Part shown: piece after piece, positions 23,746 through 36,345 of the stretch | Layout: each line of letters begins with the position of its first letter | How positions within the stretch are numbered: the stretch's first letter is position 1 | Origin: Pipra filicauda | Taxonomy: Eukaryota; Chordata; Aves; Passeriformes; Pipridae | Direction of reading: 5' to 3' | Assembly (NCBI RefSeq): GCF_003945595.2 | Contig: NW_024104084.1 | Location: 1,612,001 to 1,676,000, forward strand | DNA length: 64,000 bases | The notes under the pieces: generated by a model | Told to the model about the DNA's origin: nothing | Seen by the model: the letters and a program-made list of their open reading frames with translations, nothing else | Databases searched by the model: none | Made by a program: the position numbers and the translations under genes

Positions 23746-25454
23746 GGACATGGAAAAGCTTGAGCCACAAGTAGAGATGAGAGGCAGCTTTCTTGCCTTT
23801 CCTAGTAAATCTCCCATTCTGCTTTGCCTTTAAACTCCCCACTCAGGTCCTTCTCTCATGGGCATGCTTCTGACACTTTTATGTGGACCTTTTGCTTGAA
23901 ATAAGCCTTTGGCACCCTTCCTCCCCTTAAAATCCCTTGGTTTGGAACCAGCAAGTCCACATCTAGGGCTGAATTTTGGGTCAAGCTCTTTTCAGGCCCC
24001 TTGTATCACAAATTCCTTCTCTTTTCTGGCTGAAAGCTGAGCCAACAAACTTATTGACTAATATCTGTGTAAGATCTCACCTGCTCTGGCACGAGGATTC
24101 GAATCCTTCCAGAAGAATTCTCCTCTACAACTCAGACTCTTGAGGTTCTCATACCCTTCACTCAGAAAATTGCTCTAAGGAACTTTTCAGGGATGGGAAA
24201 AGTTTACAGTCAACTCCGGGACTCAGAAAATCTTTTCAGTAACCCAGACCGAGTACAAAATGAGCCCAGGCAATCTGTGGGGCAAGGAGGAAGCTCAGAC
24301 AAGGGCAAAGGGGCTTTGGTGCCTTGCAACAGCTATTCTGTACTGAACAGAGCAAAGAACTGGTTGGAAATTTTCATTAAATATTCATTCTTTTTCCCCT
24401 AATATGATATTTTTTTTCTGTCAGGAAAAGCTGAAGGGAAGGAAGGGTGAAAGGAAATTGGCCCATTCAAAATCTTCCAATATCTGGCAAGAATGTCAAC
24501 AGAAAAGTCACTTGAAAATTCTAATCCAGACAATTTTGACTCATCTCTAATCACATTTCCAGTGCCTCCACACTGGCCCCTTGGGCTGCTGGCCATCTTC
24601 TCTTTGGATACCTGGACCCTAAGTACTATCTGCTTAGGACTTGCAGGGAGCCGCTCTTGAACCCATTCAGGCCCTGTTATCACTATGAGAATTTCAAATG
24701 CTAGTACAGAACTATCTTCAGAATATGCTCCTTCTTTGCTCCTTCTCCTTTCCAGATGAGGTTGTTGCCAGCCATCATCACAAAAGGGCTGGAAAATTAT
24801 CTCTAGATTCCTCACACAAGACACGTTTACACCAGTTTGTTTCTGCTCTAACATTGCCTTAGAGATTTTCTCATCCACTCTGCTCACAGGGGTCCTTCTG
24901 GGGAACCTCTGGATCCCCTCTTGGCCCCCAGTTAGCTGGGTTAAGGAAACCAAACTCTTTAGATCCTCTCTACCTGAAGTAACATGACTCCCTTTATAGC
25001 TCTCCTTGTAGCAGATCCTGCCATTAGGAATTGACATAGTGAATTGGAATAAAAAGCCTCTTTTCTGTTCAAGTAACTCCCTCCTCCTGATGCACTGCTA
25101 TTTCAGACAGGCTTGGAAGTGTTTTGCACTCAAAGGCCTTCCATCAAAGGCCACTCACGTGGGGCACAGACTATTTTGTGGTTTTTCTGGGATTACTTAT
25201 GATTTTACGCTTCCCCCACCTTGCTGCCTGCCTTCCCAACACCTTCCTGGCCAAAGGCATCACATACTATTCCAGATGTGTGCTCCTGTGTCCCTCACTC
25301 TGCAGACACAGACTGCTGTGTCCCCACTTTCAGGAGTTTACAGCTGAAATGCATGACAGAAGCTGAATTTGCTCTTCACCCACAGGCACCTAATGTCCCC
25401 ACGTGGCCATTTGTCTCTGCTTCCCTGCCCAGTTGTAGTCATATTATTCCCAAG
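23746..25454. other. Sequence between the paired CR1 fragments
   Basis: About 1.7 kb with no recognised gene. It includes a 212-codon open frame on the minus strand (24,399-25,037) with average composition and no recognisable domain. I could not align its translation to CR1. It is listed under findings. Confidence 0.45.
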
Positions 25455-25710
25455 CCAAACATCAAGCTGTAATTCTCTGCTTGTCTTTCCAGCCTCCCCA
25501 GACCTTTTTGTTTTACTTCCACTGTCCAAACCAGCCCCTCTGGCTCCTCCCAGTTTGGCTTTACCCACACGTTTCATTAACGTGCTGTTTATTTCCACTT
25601 CTAGATGATTAGCGAAGACATTAAACGACTGGCAGCCTGCCCAGAGAGGCCATTACCTTTGGGGTTGATGACTTGTTTTATGTGTCTCTCAGAGAGCAGC
25701 AGAGATGGGC
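25455..25710 (-). mobile_element. CR1 reverse-transcriptase fragment, copy B of a pair
   Basis: On the minus strand the frame reads roughly 'FNVFANHLEVEINSTLMK', then 'RVGKAKLGGARGAG'. It matches the CR1 'LFNxFxNDL...FADDTKLGG' region, with 'FADDT' decayed to 'RVGKA'. A 'CAGTCGTTTAATGTCTTCGC' run matches the nucleotide consensus of that region well. It is the same portion of the element as copy A (about 1.97 kb upstream), so the two are either separate insertions of one subfamily or a local duplication. Confidence 0.75.
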
Positions 25711-27869
25711 AGGTCTGGAAGGTGCTGAGCTGCAGGGGGAAGATCCAGCGGAAGATACACATCTCCGCATGTTCGCATTTTCAGTGAATCTGTGCTTTTC
25801 CCCATTTGAGCCTTTTCCCACCATTTTGAGCCACCACATGCCCTGGGAAAGCCCCAGGTGGGAGCACTTTTAAGTGGGGGCGAGAGGACGTGAAGAATAG
25901 AGCTGGGAGAGGATGCGACTCTTCGTCGGGGATTTTTCTGCTCCCCAAAACTGGGGGAAAACAAGGGCGGCAACTAAACAAAAGCATACAGGACATCCTC
26001 TGGCAATGCCACAGAGTGCCCTCATCACCTGTAAGAGGTGGGGAACGATGTGACAGCGTGATGTTTGTAAACTCATTTAAACGCCACATTTCAGAGCGTG
26101 TTTTAGCTCTGACTGAAGTGAAAATAGTTCTTTAGAGAAAATACCAACCAAGAACCAACGTCTTCCCAAAAACTGGAGAGCTGGGTAAAATCCTCTCATA
26201 GACCCTCTTCATCAGTCCAAGTTTCAGCAGGGCCAAAAGCTGTCCTGTACATATTGTCCTAGGATAACCCTGAGAGCTGACACCCTGACAAGCTGCTCCC
26301 AGGTCACTTCCGCAGCAGGAAAGACACTTTCCCCTGGAAGAGATCCCCTTGCCAAAGCAGCGCTCATCACTGAAAACCCTCCAGAAGGCAACTTACAGCT
26401 AGGCAACCCATTTTCTGATGGTCACTTTAGCAGATTCAGTGGTCTTTGGAGACCCTCGGCCTTCCAAATTAGTCTGGACAGTCACTGGAGTGTCTCAGAG
26501 CAATGATTTTGCTCAGCAGCTCTGACTATAACAGTGGTTCCAGACCAGAGCCCTTCCACCCACAAGAAGTCACATTTCCACCAGCCAGGCTGCCTTCAGC
26601 GTGAGGAAGATGCTGGTCACCCTTACAGAAAAGGACTCTTTTTTGGGGCTTTTAAAAATACAGATCTTACCTGCCTTTTACACTCCTTTAAAGAACAAGA
26701 TGCAAAGCGATCTCTTCCCCAATGAATAAAATCACTGAATTGAGAAAGGAAATGTACCAGGTGGCTCCCACTCTTTCCCACCTTTAAAAAAAAAAAAAAA
26801 AAAGAAGAAGAAAAGAAAGTAAGAAAAAAGGCTTTGAGCCGTTCTTCAAAGGCTGTCTGATTTGCTTTGAATAATATAAAATGATGATGGAGGGAAAAAA
26901 GAGAATATTAAACTCAAGGCTGTAAAAGCTCTGTGCTCAGGCTCAGCCGCTGAAAAAGATCCACGTACACTCTTCATGAAATAACCACAATGATCCCTTC
27001 TTGTCTCTGTAACAGCTGGGGGATCAGGAGCAATGCAAAGCTGGGTCCAAACACAGAATGAATAACAAAAGCTGGGGTATATCTTCCCTGGAAATGTTTC
27101 TGCTCCTGGATACATCCAAATGCCCCACACCTCGCTGTGGGTTTCTGCACCAGCCTGCCCTGTGTGCACCTTTCCTGGGTCAGAGCTCCCAGAGACAGGA
27201 GGCCAGATGCAGGGAAGTGAGAAAGAAAGGAAACACAGAAAGAGGGGGAGAAATGAACGAAAAAGTATTTTCTTCTGAGCTCCCCTGAGAAAATTAGTGT
27301 GAAGCTGGAAGGAGCTGATTGCTGTCAAGGCCTGCCAGAGCCCAGATAGCCAGCTGCAGTCCCCAGGCACAAATGTGATAATAGCCAACAAGCTAAAATC
27401 ATTAACAGTAACGAATGCCTCTGGAAAGACCCCAACACCTAGGAGGAAAAACCAGTGACAGGAGAGGGAGGAAAAAAAATTAAAAAGGGAGCAATTGTAA
27501 TTTCCTCTCAGCATTTCTGCACTCTGTTTTCCATAACCCTCTGATCCCAATAAAGACTGCCTCACCTAGCTTATGGCTCAGTCTGACTTTCCCCAGCTGG
27601 ACTCCAATGAGCATTTCTTCTCTCTTTATTTGCTGGTGGGAGAGCAGGGGGAATGAAGGCGAGGGAGGAGAGGGAAATACCTGGTGAAAACAGCCATCAC
27701 CTTTAGTTGGCTCTTACGGGTGTTAACTGCTTTAAAAAGGGGTTCTTATAGCTCTTGACTGGAAGAGCCAACCCTACATGAAAAACATCTGGGTTGTCCC
27801 CACAGCTCATGGCATGTAACTCAGAGGGAGGGGAAAAAACTAGTTTCTACAGCAGATCTTTAAAACTGC
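25711..27869. other. Unique non-coding sequence
   Basis: About 2.2 kb. A 239-codon frame (26,846-27,565, minus) is the longest in the window. Its coding strand is pyrimidine-rich and its translation is a low-information mix rich in F, S and L without a recognisable domain, so I do not call it a gene. An A18 tract sits at 26,786-26,803. Confidence 0.5.
26786..26822. repeat. Poly(A) tract with GAA/GAAA tail
   Basis: Eighteen A followed by GAAGAAGAAAAGAAAGTAAG. This is purine-rich simple sequence, and no retrocopy is recognised upstream. Confidence 0.88.
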
Positions 27870-28232
27870 CAATGAAATACTGCAGTGCTCTGTTCTGGGA
27901 CCAGTCCAGATTCACTCCTTCAGCAACGACTTGGAGGATGCATGAGACTTCACAGGTGATGCCAGAATTAGGGAACTACTCTGAGCTAGGCTGAGACAAG
28001 AGAGGTTTGGGATGGATATAAGGAAAAGCTTCTTCCCCATGAAGACAGCTGAGCATAGGAGAAGGCTGCTCAGACAGCCTGACCATCTCAGAGCCAACGT
28101 CATCTCCACTCCTGGAGGTTTACAAGACCCAACAGGATAAAGCCCTGAGCAACCTGGTCCAATCTCATAGCTGACCCTGCTTTTAGGAGGGTAAAGTAGA
28201 CACCTCCCTTCCAACCTGAATCATCCTGTGAT
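27870..28232 (+). mobile_element. CR1 LINE with large internal deletion
   Basis: The first part (about 27,885-27,990) corresponds to the reverse-transcriptase core ('CTGTTCTGGGACCAGTCCAG' = '..VLGPV' and 'AGCAACGACTTGGAGGATGC' = 'SNDLEDA'). At about 27,990 the sequence jumps to the 3' part: 'GGTTTGGGATGGATATAAGG', then 'GAGCAACCTGGTCCAATCTC' and the tail 'CCTTCCAACCTGAATCATCC'. Several hundred bases of the normal element are missing between the two. It is inactive and moderately diverged. Confidence 0.88.
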
Positions 28233-28682
28233 CCAAATCAGATGCTGGTGCCTCTCCTCTCTGGTGACAAAGCCAGCTTCACCACACTTGCTCCTTCAGG
28301 ACATCTCTGTCTACTCCAACATCCTAATGCTCCTGGGCATGGCTCTTTCCTCCTGAGGAATTTTTTCTGTGACAACCAGAACTGAGAAGCAGACCATAAT
28401 GAATCTGTGTGCTCCTCCTGCTCTGTGTCAAAATGAAACATCTTCAGCTAAGCCCCTTAAATCTTTGGCAATTCATGTCCCAATCTGCCAAATCTCCAAA
28501 AATTTCTTTTTGCTTCCCAACTCCCTACCCTTTTCAGGCCTTCTCTTTTCTCTACCTTATCTCAAAGCAAACTCCATGCAAGAGGCCTTTGGTCAATCAA
28601 CTGCTTCTACAAGGAAAAGAAAATAACATCAACTTTTAAAAGTAAAAGCAACAGGCTTCGGCTCCAGTTTCATTAGGAAGAA
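28233..28682. other. Unique spacer between two CR1 copies
   Basis: No repeat or gene recognised. Short frames of 67-85 codons only. Confidence 0.45.
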
Positions 28683-28944
28683 CATTTTAGGACAAGAGGG
28701 CACGGTCTTAAGTTGTGCCAGGGGAGGTTTAGGTTGGATATTAGGAAAAAATTTTTTACAGAGAGGGTAATCAGACATTGGAATGGGCTGCCCGGGAAGG
28801 TGGTGGATTCACCATCCCTGGAGGTTTTTAAGGTGAGACTGGATGTGGCATCAGTGCCATGGTCTGGTAACCACAGCAGGGTTGGATCAAGGGTTGGACT
28901 TAATGATCTCAGAGGTCTTTTCCAACCTGGTCAATTCTGTGATT
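28683..28944 (+). mobile_element. CR1 LINE 3' end, best preserved copy (CR1-Y-like)
   Basis: The copy carries the C-terminal codons of the CR1 reverse-transcriptase frame almost intact: '[20 protein letters not shown]' (from 28,722), then '[17 protein letters not shown]'. This is followed by the 3' untranslated end ('GGACTTAATGATCTCAGAGG', 'TCTTTTCCAACCTGGTCAAT', 'TCTGTGATTT'). Of all CR1 pieces here it departs least from the consensus as I recall it, so it is probably the youngest. The late-branching CR1-Y group of birds is the best fit, by memory only. It is 5'-truncated and cannot move. Confidence 0.93.
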
Positions 28945-31900
28945 TACCTGGCACTGAGGCACGGGATTTCATGCTTTATCTTGGTACAGTCCTGTGTACC
29001 AAGCAGGTGTGTCCCATCCAGGGGTAGATGTGCCTGGGGAGGGTCAGAGGGAAAATTATGACTCTGCTCCTGAAGCACATGACCCAGAGCACACTCTGCA
29101 CAAGGCACAGCTAATACTAGAGGGAGGGCAGTACCTCCACCCGAAAAATCCCCAGTATAACTCAAGGCTACATTTACTATGTTCTCTTTGGACTCATTTG
29201 CCTTTTTGCAAAAAATTCTCTGCAAAGCCGTGGCTGACATTCAGGAAAGAGCAACGAAGTGGAGCACCAGCAGCTTTTTGCACCAGCCAGTGAGCCCATT
29301 GCTAAGCTGCTTTGTGCAGAAGTTGTAGAAATCACATCCCATGCTGACGCTCACCTTCTTGGGGAGCTGGCAGGGAGGACTGTGTTCCCTTCCAGAGATT
29401 GTCAGGGCTCAGAGAAGCATTTAGCAAAGCCACACTGAACCTGTTCGGATGCAGCTGGAGTTTGTAAAATAGGGAACTCTTCTTCCAAAATTAATTCCTG
29501 GCTTTGGATTCGCCTGATGTAAAGAGTTTAATTTTCCAGCTCAGAAAACTCTGTGCTGTTCCTTTAGTGAAGGGATAGGAGGGTCTGCAGCCTCTCTGCC
29601 CAGGACCTGTAAGAACACCAATTCCTGGGCTGTTCCTGGGAGGTTTCCTCCTGCAGCATATCTTCCCCACAGGATATCCTCAAATGTCCTTCAGTGCCAG
29701 GCTCAGTCTTGTGCTAGGAGAACATTGTACCAGTTCAGCAGGAATGACCAAGGGACAGGCTGGGTGACCCACAGGCCTCCTGTGAAAGCAGGCAACGACC
29801 TAAGGGGTCTGTTCAAGCTCCCCGCGGACCTGATAAATGACCTTTAGCACATCACGCTGTCCTTAGCACCCCCACCTCCTCAAAGAACTTGTCAGTGCAG
29901 CACACCCTACCCAGGGGTTTCAGAGACCCTGCCAGACCCCACAATCCACACAGCTCTCCAGTGATCTTGGCACACTCCACCTTGGGAGCTCCAGTTCTCC
30001 AAAGGACCACAAAGGCTGGCCCAGACCTCTTCTTGGCATTTTCCAGAAGGAGCTTGGGTAGTTCTTCTGCAAAGTACCCCATCTGGTGTCTCACATTGCC
30101 TTCTGGGTTTTTAATCAAGTTGCGTTCAAGTGGGTTTTTGGGTGGCATGATGTTTTGTGGAATCTGAACTTTACATTAAGGCCCACTGGCAGGTTCATGA
30201 CATGGGTGGATCTTGAGCTCCGAGCTACAGGATGCTCCTCAGACATCCCACATGCACTCAGGAATTTAACAGCTTTGTTTGGATATTAGGAAAATCCTAT
30301 GTCAATACACACTGGCATGATGCTTGAAGGAACAGTTTCATGAGCTTCCCTACTCTCACTACACCCTGAACACCTCTGCTGCAGAAAAGCAAGTTGGCCA
30401 GTTCTCCTCTTAAACAGAAGTGTCCATGGATATTTTACAGAGTGTATCCAAGGCGCTGAGAGTCAATCACATGTCAGATCCCCAGCTGGAAGAAAACAGA
30501 AAGGAGGGAAAGAAAACTATAAAAGTAAACAGAAAACTTCTCATATTCTGAAATGGGAACGAACAGGTGAAAAACCCCCTCACCAGCGACTCCATTCAGA
30601 AATCTTGGCAGGGTTTCAGACATCAGACTTCACAGCCAAGTTACTGATGGCAGAGATAAGAATAAGAAACTGTCAGAAATGTACATAGTGCACACATCAC
30701 CTTGGTATCTAATTAGCTAAATGAGTCTGAGTCTTTACTCAAAAGTAAACTTTTCCCAGTGTACACAAAAGCTGATTAAACTTTAACCTCCTCCCCCATA
30801 GATCAACAAAGAAGAGACCCCCAATCAAAGTCATATGGGACAAAACTTGGTCAGATAGCAAATGTTTTGGAGCTCTCATCTCTAGTTTATCTTCTCTGTT
30901 GAAAGACTTCTCTTGATGAAAGACTTGCAATTTTGGTGGTTTTTTTAAAGAGTATGTCTTTTGCTAAGCCTGTAAAAGCTCCATGGCATCACTGGACTCT
31001 GAACAGACCAAGAATGATTGTCTCATTTTATAGAGCAACCTGCTTCTTACATACCACCTGTGCCCTCACAAAACAGCTGGGAAGGCAGATATTTTCACTA
31101 TGGTCACGCCCAGTCTCAACATCTCAGGGCTTGTCTACACTAGGTTGCTCAGTCTGAATTAAATATATGTAAAAATGACTGGTCACATCACACCAGCAGC
31201 TCCTTGGGCACTTTCATTTGATGTCAAAGAGGTCTCTCATCTCTTTTGGTTAATTGAAGGGGTCTTACTTCAACTTATCTTAATTCTCAGTGTTGAAACA
31301 GAGTCCTGATGCAGTTTAATTAATCCCCTTTAAAAATGAATTTGAGTTAATTCTCCCATGGGTCTCAAAGCAGAGAGGTGCCCAGAAATCACCACGTCGC
31401 TTAATGTTTAGCATGAGATGAAACTCTTACAGGGTGAGCTACTAAACCCTACCTGAAGATTTCATTTTCCTTATTATTGGAGATTGGAGGAAATATTTTA
31501 ATTCAGGAAGCAATTATGGGCAGTGATGCCGTACCCATGGTTTGATCATAAGCTGGATGATGAAGGTCACAGCTCTTGGAGTCAAGTGGCAGAACGATAT
31601 TCCCACATGCCACATAAGTTTGTAACTGTAACAAACATTGAAAAAAGCTTTGAAGTGTGATCATAAAAGCAAAAACAAGACCTCAAATGTATTAGTATTT
31701 TTCCAAATCGCACATTTTTCATACTTGTGTTTGGCAGTATAACATCCAACAGCATCTGCAAAACACTAAGTACTATTTGAACAGACCAAATGCTTAGGAG
31801 GGGAGCCAGAAAAATGTTCACAGCAAAATTTACCAGCCCTTAAATTTAATTACAAATCCAGAACTAAAACTGTGTTCAATGAAAAATTCACTGTGGTGAG

Positions 31901-34900
31901 TGCAGTAGAGATGGACCTGGGCCAAAAGGGAGCAAAGAAGCACACCCAGACCTCAGGAGCCTGGACATTGTTTTGAACTTCACAACTGTGAAACAGGACT
32001 GAAAGACCTGGACCTGACCACCATTCAGTTGGGAGAACTCAAAACCTGTCAGTTACCCTGGGTGGCCAAATGGCATTTTCAGAGCCAAAGAGCCCAGGTG
32101 CCCTGCCTGCACCACCTCACTCCCACAGGTGCCACCTCCAGCTCCGATGGGGATTGCCAGGGACACTGCAAATTTGAAATTCAGCAGCACCACATGCACA
32201 GAGTGGGCAGACAAGTGAGATCTGGCATGTACCAACAAATCCACACTGAGAAACTTTTTTGAAGCAGTCCTTGCCAACAAAAATCTGGCTTTTCCTGGCT
32301 CTTTCTTTTTCCATCTCTCCAGTACCTGCCCACCTCCCACCTCATGGCCAAATCCACAAGCCCTTCATTGACTTCCAGGAGAAAACTCTTTTATTTCTCT
32401 TATTCCCAGTGTCTCTGTTCAGGGTAGTTCAAATAAGAAAATGAAAAACCAGAGGCAGCCCCTCTGCCCATGGCAGCTGCTGAGCCTCAGCTGTGGATAA
32501 CACTGGGAGCTGGGTCACGTGCAGTCCTGTGGTGCAGAAACTGTCCAGCAGGATAGATGGTCTTGTAGCTTCACAAGACTGTCTACATTTATTAAGTGAA
32601 ATCACTGCCTGTTTTCTGCAGCATTAAAAGTGAGCTGGAGTACAATATATTTATCGATTGCTACTAAACACACCCTGGGCCTCCCTCCAGCTTCCTCTCT
32701 CCTGTTTATCCAAGCAGAGCTCAAAGCACACAGAGACACCTGCATCCCCTGGATGGACTGTCCCCTGTCCATGGAACAGGGGACACAAAATTGCTGTCCA
32801 AACTTCTGTGGTTAATCTCTCAGCAGTGGTGGACTTACATGGGGGAGTTGAAGTCATCAGGCAGGAGAGGGAGAGAGAAGCTGGCGATGAAACTGCTGCT
32901 GGGCAGGCAGGACACAGCTCCTGGAACTGGAGAGGAGGAGACAATGGGTGTTGGACCCCTGGGATTAAAAGGAGAAACACAAACGAGGAGGAACCAGCAC
33001 AGAGGCTGATGCAGGTATCTCTACAGCATATTTCTGGGCTAGATATCAGGTGCAAGAGTCCTGCAGCAGGAACAAAAGCCGGAAAGAAAACACTGCACTG
33101 CACAGGGTGGAGAGGGCAGAGCAGAGAAGCCCAGGTTCAGGCACAGCCCATAAGGCAGTGAATCCCACTTTGTTACTGCTCCTTGACACCCTGGGGACCC
33201 AAGGCAGAGAAACGAGTCCCAGGATTTATCCCCCTTTTCCAATTAGCCTCATTTCCCCTCCTCCTCTCCCTCCGCCCTGCTGGAATCAATCCTCGTCCTG
33301 GCATTTTAAAGGGCAATGTGCACGTTTTATGGCTGTCCCCTATAAAACCATTCTACATGATAACACATCCAGCCCTTTATTAGGGACGTTTGGCAAGTTT
33401 ATTGGCCAGACATTTTTCTGCACTGACAGATGAGGTCCTGCCATCACTTCTGTGAGCACGAGAGGCCCTCTCTTGTCCCCTCCTCCCCTCTCCTGAGCTG
33501 TCCAACCTCATGAAGCCAGCAGCCCACAGGCATCCTCAGTGCACTACCAGCACCCTCCCTGGGCAGCTGAAGTCCTCAGTGTCCTACATCTCACCTGCAG
33601 CCAGAAGGAGCAGCAGCAGGGCCACCCCATTTCCCCAGAAAACTAGCACCATTTAACTACCCTCTGCTACTGTCACCTCCACCAAAGACTCATTAACCCT
33701 TTATAGCCAGGGAAATGCTCTTGTCTCCATACACAGGCATCCGGGGGGGCTGATTTTAACATTAAGGCAGGACAGCTGCTCTCTTCTCTACAGCGAGGCT
33801 GTGCCTTGGGGAGCTGGAAGGACTTTTGTATCTCCTGTGGGGTAACCATTCTTGTTAGATAGCAGGAAACCAACTGGCCTTTGCCCTTTTGGGCACCATG
33901 ATGCTTTGCCCTACTCAACCCTGATCCTAAGATCACCACAAACATAAGACCCCGTTCCTGTAGCACTCTGGAAGTGGGCTGGGACACAGGGGTTCAGCAG
34001 ATGTTACATGGGGCAGAGGAGCTCTGCTTCCCCAGAAAGCCACAACTGCACTGCCAAAGTGGATTTGTCTCAGACCTCAGCTGACACCACCCAGCCTGAC
34101 CCTGTGACAGCCCACAGGGGCCCCTGTGAAGCTGGGAGGATTTGATGTAAAGCCAGATGCAAGTTTTATGGTGAGTGTTCGCAGTCGTCCGTGTGTGTAA
34201 CGGTGAGCAGGAGGGTCAGCAGGGGTTTAATGGGGGGTCAAGGATTAAGAACAGAGACCAAAATTTATCAGAGTGCTCACCTGATGCCTCCTCGTGGCAC
34301 TTCAGGGCCACTGGCCACCGCTGAGGGGTCTGCTCCCCACCACCACCACAGCCAGGGCAGACAAGCTCCCTGGGAAAAGGCTGTGGCGGGTTTCCCAGGT
34401 GAGGAAGAGGAGGAAGACCCCAGGCTGGGAAGCAAACCTCTGGCTCAAGTCCTGCTCCAATTTGGGTCACCCTCCCAGGTCACTGCAGATGGTCCTTGTC
34501 ACTGTTCAGGTGAAGGCATGCTGCACGTTCAAATGGAAGGAAAGACAAGACCGTGTTGATGTTCCCACCCCGCACAGGGAGCTTCCCACCGGGCTGTTGG
34601 TTTCACTCGCTGATCTTGACCCGTTGTTGCTGTTTAACTCTCAGCAGTGCCACCAGGAGCACTGGTGGTCTCCCTGCACCTTCCAGCCCCCTGCCCCATG
34701 TTGGTTCACATGTCACATTTCTAGGCTGTGTTATTCTTAAGTGCTGTAAATCTCTCACTATTATTCTCCCACTTGATGTAGTGAGCTGTGTCATTTTGAA
34801 AGGAAATACAGAACAGTATATTAAAGAAATCATGGATCTCCTCATTCATGTTTAAAACAAATTTATTACAATGTAAGAAACCCTGAATAGCATGAATTTA

Positions 34901-36244
34901 TTATAATGATTTAAGGCTCCTGGCACTTGAGTTAAAAATGTCTCTCAATAAATAACTTTCCCTTGAAAACACAGCAAATTAATATAGTTTACCATTTCCA
35001 AAGTTATATAAATCCAAGAGGTTTAAATCAACAGTACGCTGGATAAGATTACTATTGCTCAGCCAGAGACTGGTATTGCAGCTCAGAAGGATGGAAAGAG
35101 TAGTGAAAAAATGGATGGAATGGATAGCTTTTTCTTTTTTTTTGGTCACCTTTCTCTCCCTTCCACCACCCTAGGCTATGTCTGTTCTGTGAAAGTCAGA
35201 CTAATGTGAAACGGATGACAGCAGCTGTGGCCTTTGCACACAGGTATCATTAAAACAGAGCGGCTACTCCACCACCAGACTCAACAAGCACCGCTCTGAT
35301 ATTTCCCCAAAGTGCCTCAAACAAACACAGCCCCATTGCTTTCGGTAGCTGTGTTTTAATTTGACTGCAAGCCAGGAACTGGGATGTCTCCAGCTTGGCT
35401 GCCTCCAGCTCTGCTGCAGTCTCTCAAGTCCAGAGCAAAGCTGAGGCTCTAAAAAACTGCTTGAACACTGACCCTGGCCCAGGTGCAGGAATACCCGTGG
35501 GTGAGGCTGCCTGTCCCTCAGGGCTGGATCCCACTGCACTGGGGCAGCAGGAAGGGAAGCGAAACCCCACACGTGGCTGCAGCTGTCAGTGGGATGGCAG
35601 GTTTCTGTCTGGCACAGAACTTGCTCCAAGAGCTGTCAGTGGAGCTCAGCAGCTGTTGGGGACAACAGCCTGTGCACATCTGTGTGTCTTGGAGAGCAGA
35701 GGTTTTGCTCAGCTGCGTGCACAGATGGGTGCCAGCTCATAGAGAAAAATGCTCACATTTGCTCCCTCCCCAGGGACCTTCCTACTGCACAGGCCACCCT
35801 GTGGGCAGCAGGAAAAGCTCAGCATCATCAGCTGAACAACCAGGGAGCCCTTCCCAATCAGCCCTGCTCTCTGCAAGGTCTTCTATGGCTTTTTATTTTA
35901 TGAAGGTCTAATTTTTTTCCCTTTACTGTCATCATGTCAATTTTTTCCCACAACATGGCTGATGACTACTTTTTTAAATAGAGGACAGTACCAGTGACAT
36001 TCTGACATTGCCAATACAGCCAGAGTACACCCACCTGAGCTTTTCAACATGGGAAGTTAGGGCTGTTAAGAGTCAGATTGACAGCCTTGGTAAATTCAAA
36101 TCCTCCCTATAGCAGGCAACAAGGAGTTATTAGAAACAGACAAGGCTTTCAGGTCACCAAGTCCATCTCCCACCCCACCTTTTAATTGTCTCTCTCACCC
36201 ATGCTATAAATATCTGACTTTTCTCATCTTGTTTCCTCATTATG
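28945..36244. other. Unique non-coding sequence, locally GC-richer
   Basis: About 7.3 kb without a recognised interspersed repeat. Open frames of 100-167 codons (29,852-30,148 minus, 32,658-33,161 plus, 32,651-33,103 minus, 34,294-34,740 plus, 35,483-35,911 plus) overlap on opposite strands and show no domain. The 32-36 kb part is the most GC-rich of the window, which by itself lengthens chance frames. Confidence 0.5.
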
Positions 36245-36345
36245 TCAATTCTAGCAGTCCCTGATCATTTTTATTACTCCTCACTGAAATCTCTCCAATC
36301 TGCCAGTAAACTCTCTGGTAATGAGATCCCTGTGCTAAAGGCACT
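36245..36345 (-). mobile_element. Possible ancient CR1/L3 fragment
   Basis: 'CTGATCATTTTTATTACTCC' followed by 'CTGAAATCTCTCCAATCTGC' recalls the anti-sense CR1/L3 stretch 'ctgatcatttttgttgctctt...ctctctccaatttg', which codes near the 'KRRLRGD' region. Similarity further right is unclear. Low confidence. Confidence 0.35.

Noticed and set aside
28713..29027. 104-codon plus frame as a host gene
   Set aside because: The first part is the CR1 reverse-transcriptase C-terminus. The rest reads through its 3' untranslated end.
32651..33161. Two overlapping frames of 150 and 167 codons on opposite strands
   Set aside because: Both strands open over the same GC-rich stretch points to composition, not coding. 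Neither translation has known motifs.
35264..35911. Group of 104-142-codon frames on both strands
   Set aside because: Mutually overlapping in several frames in GC-richer DNA, with no domain seen.
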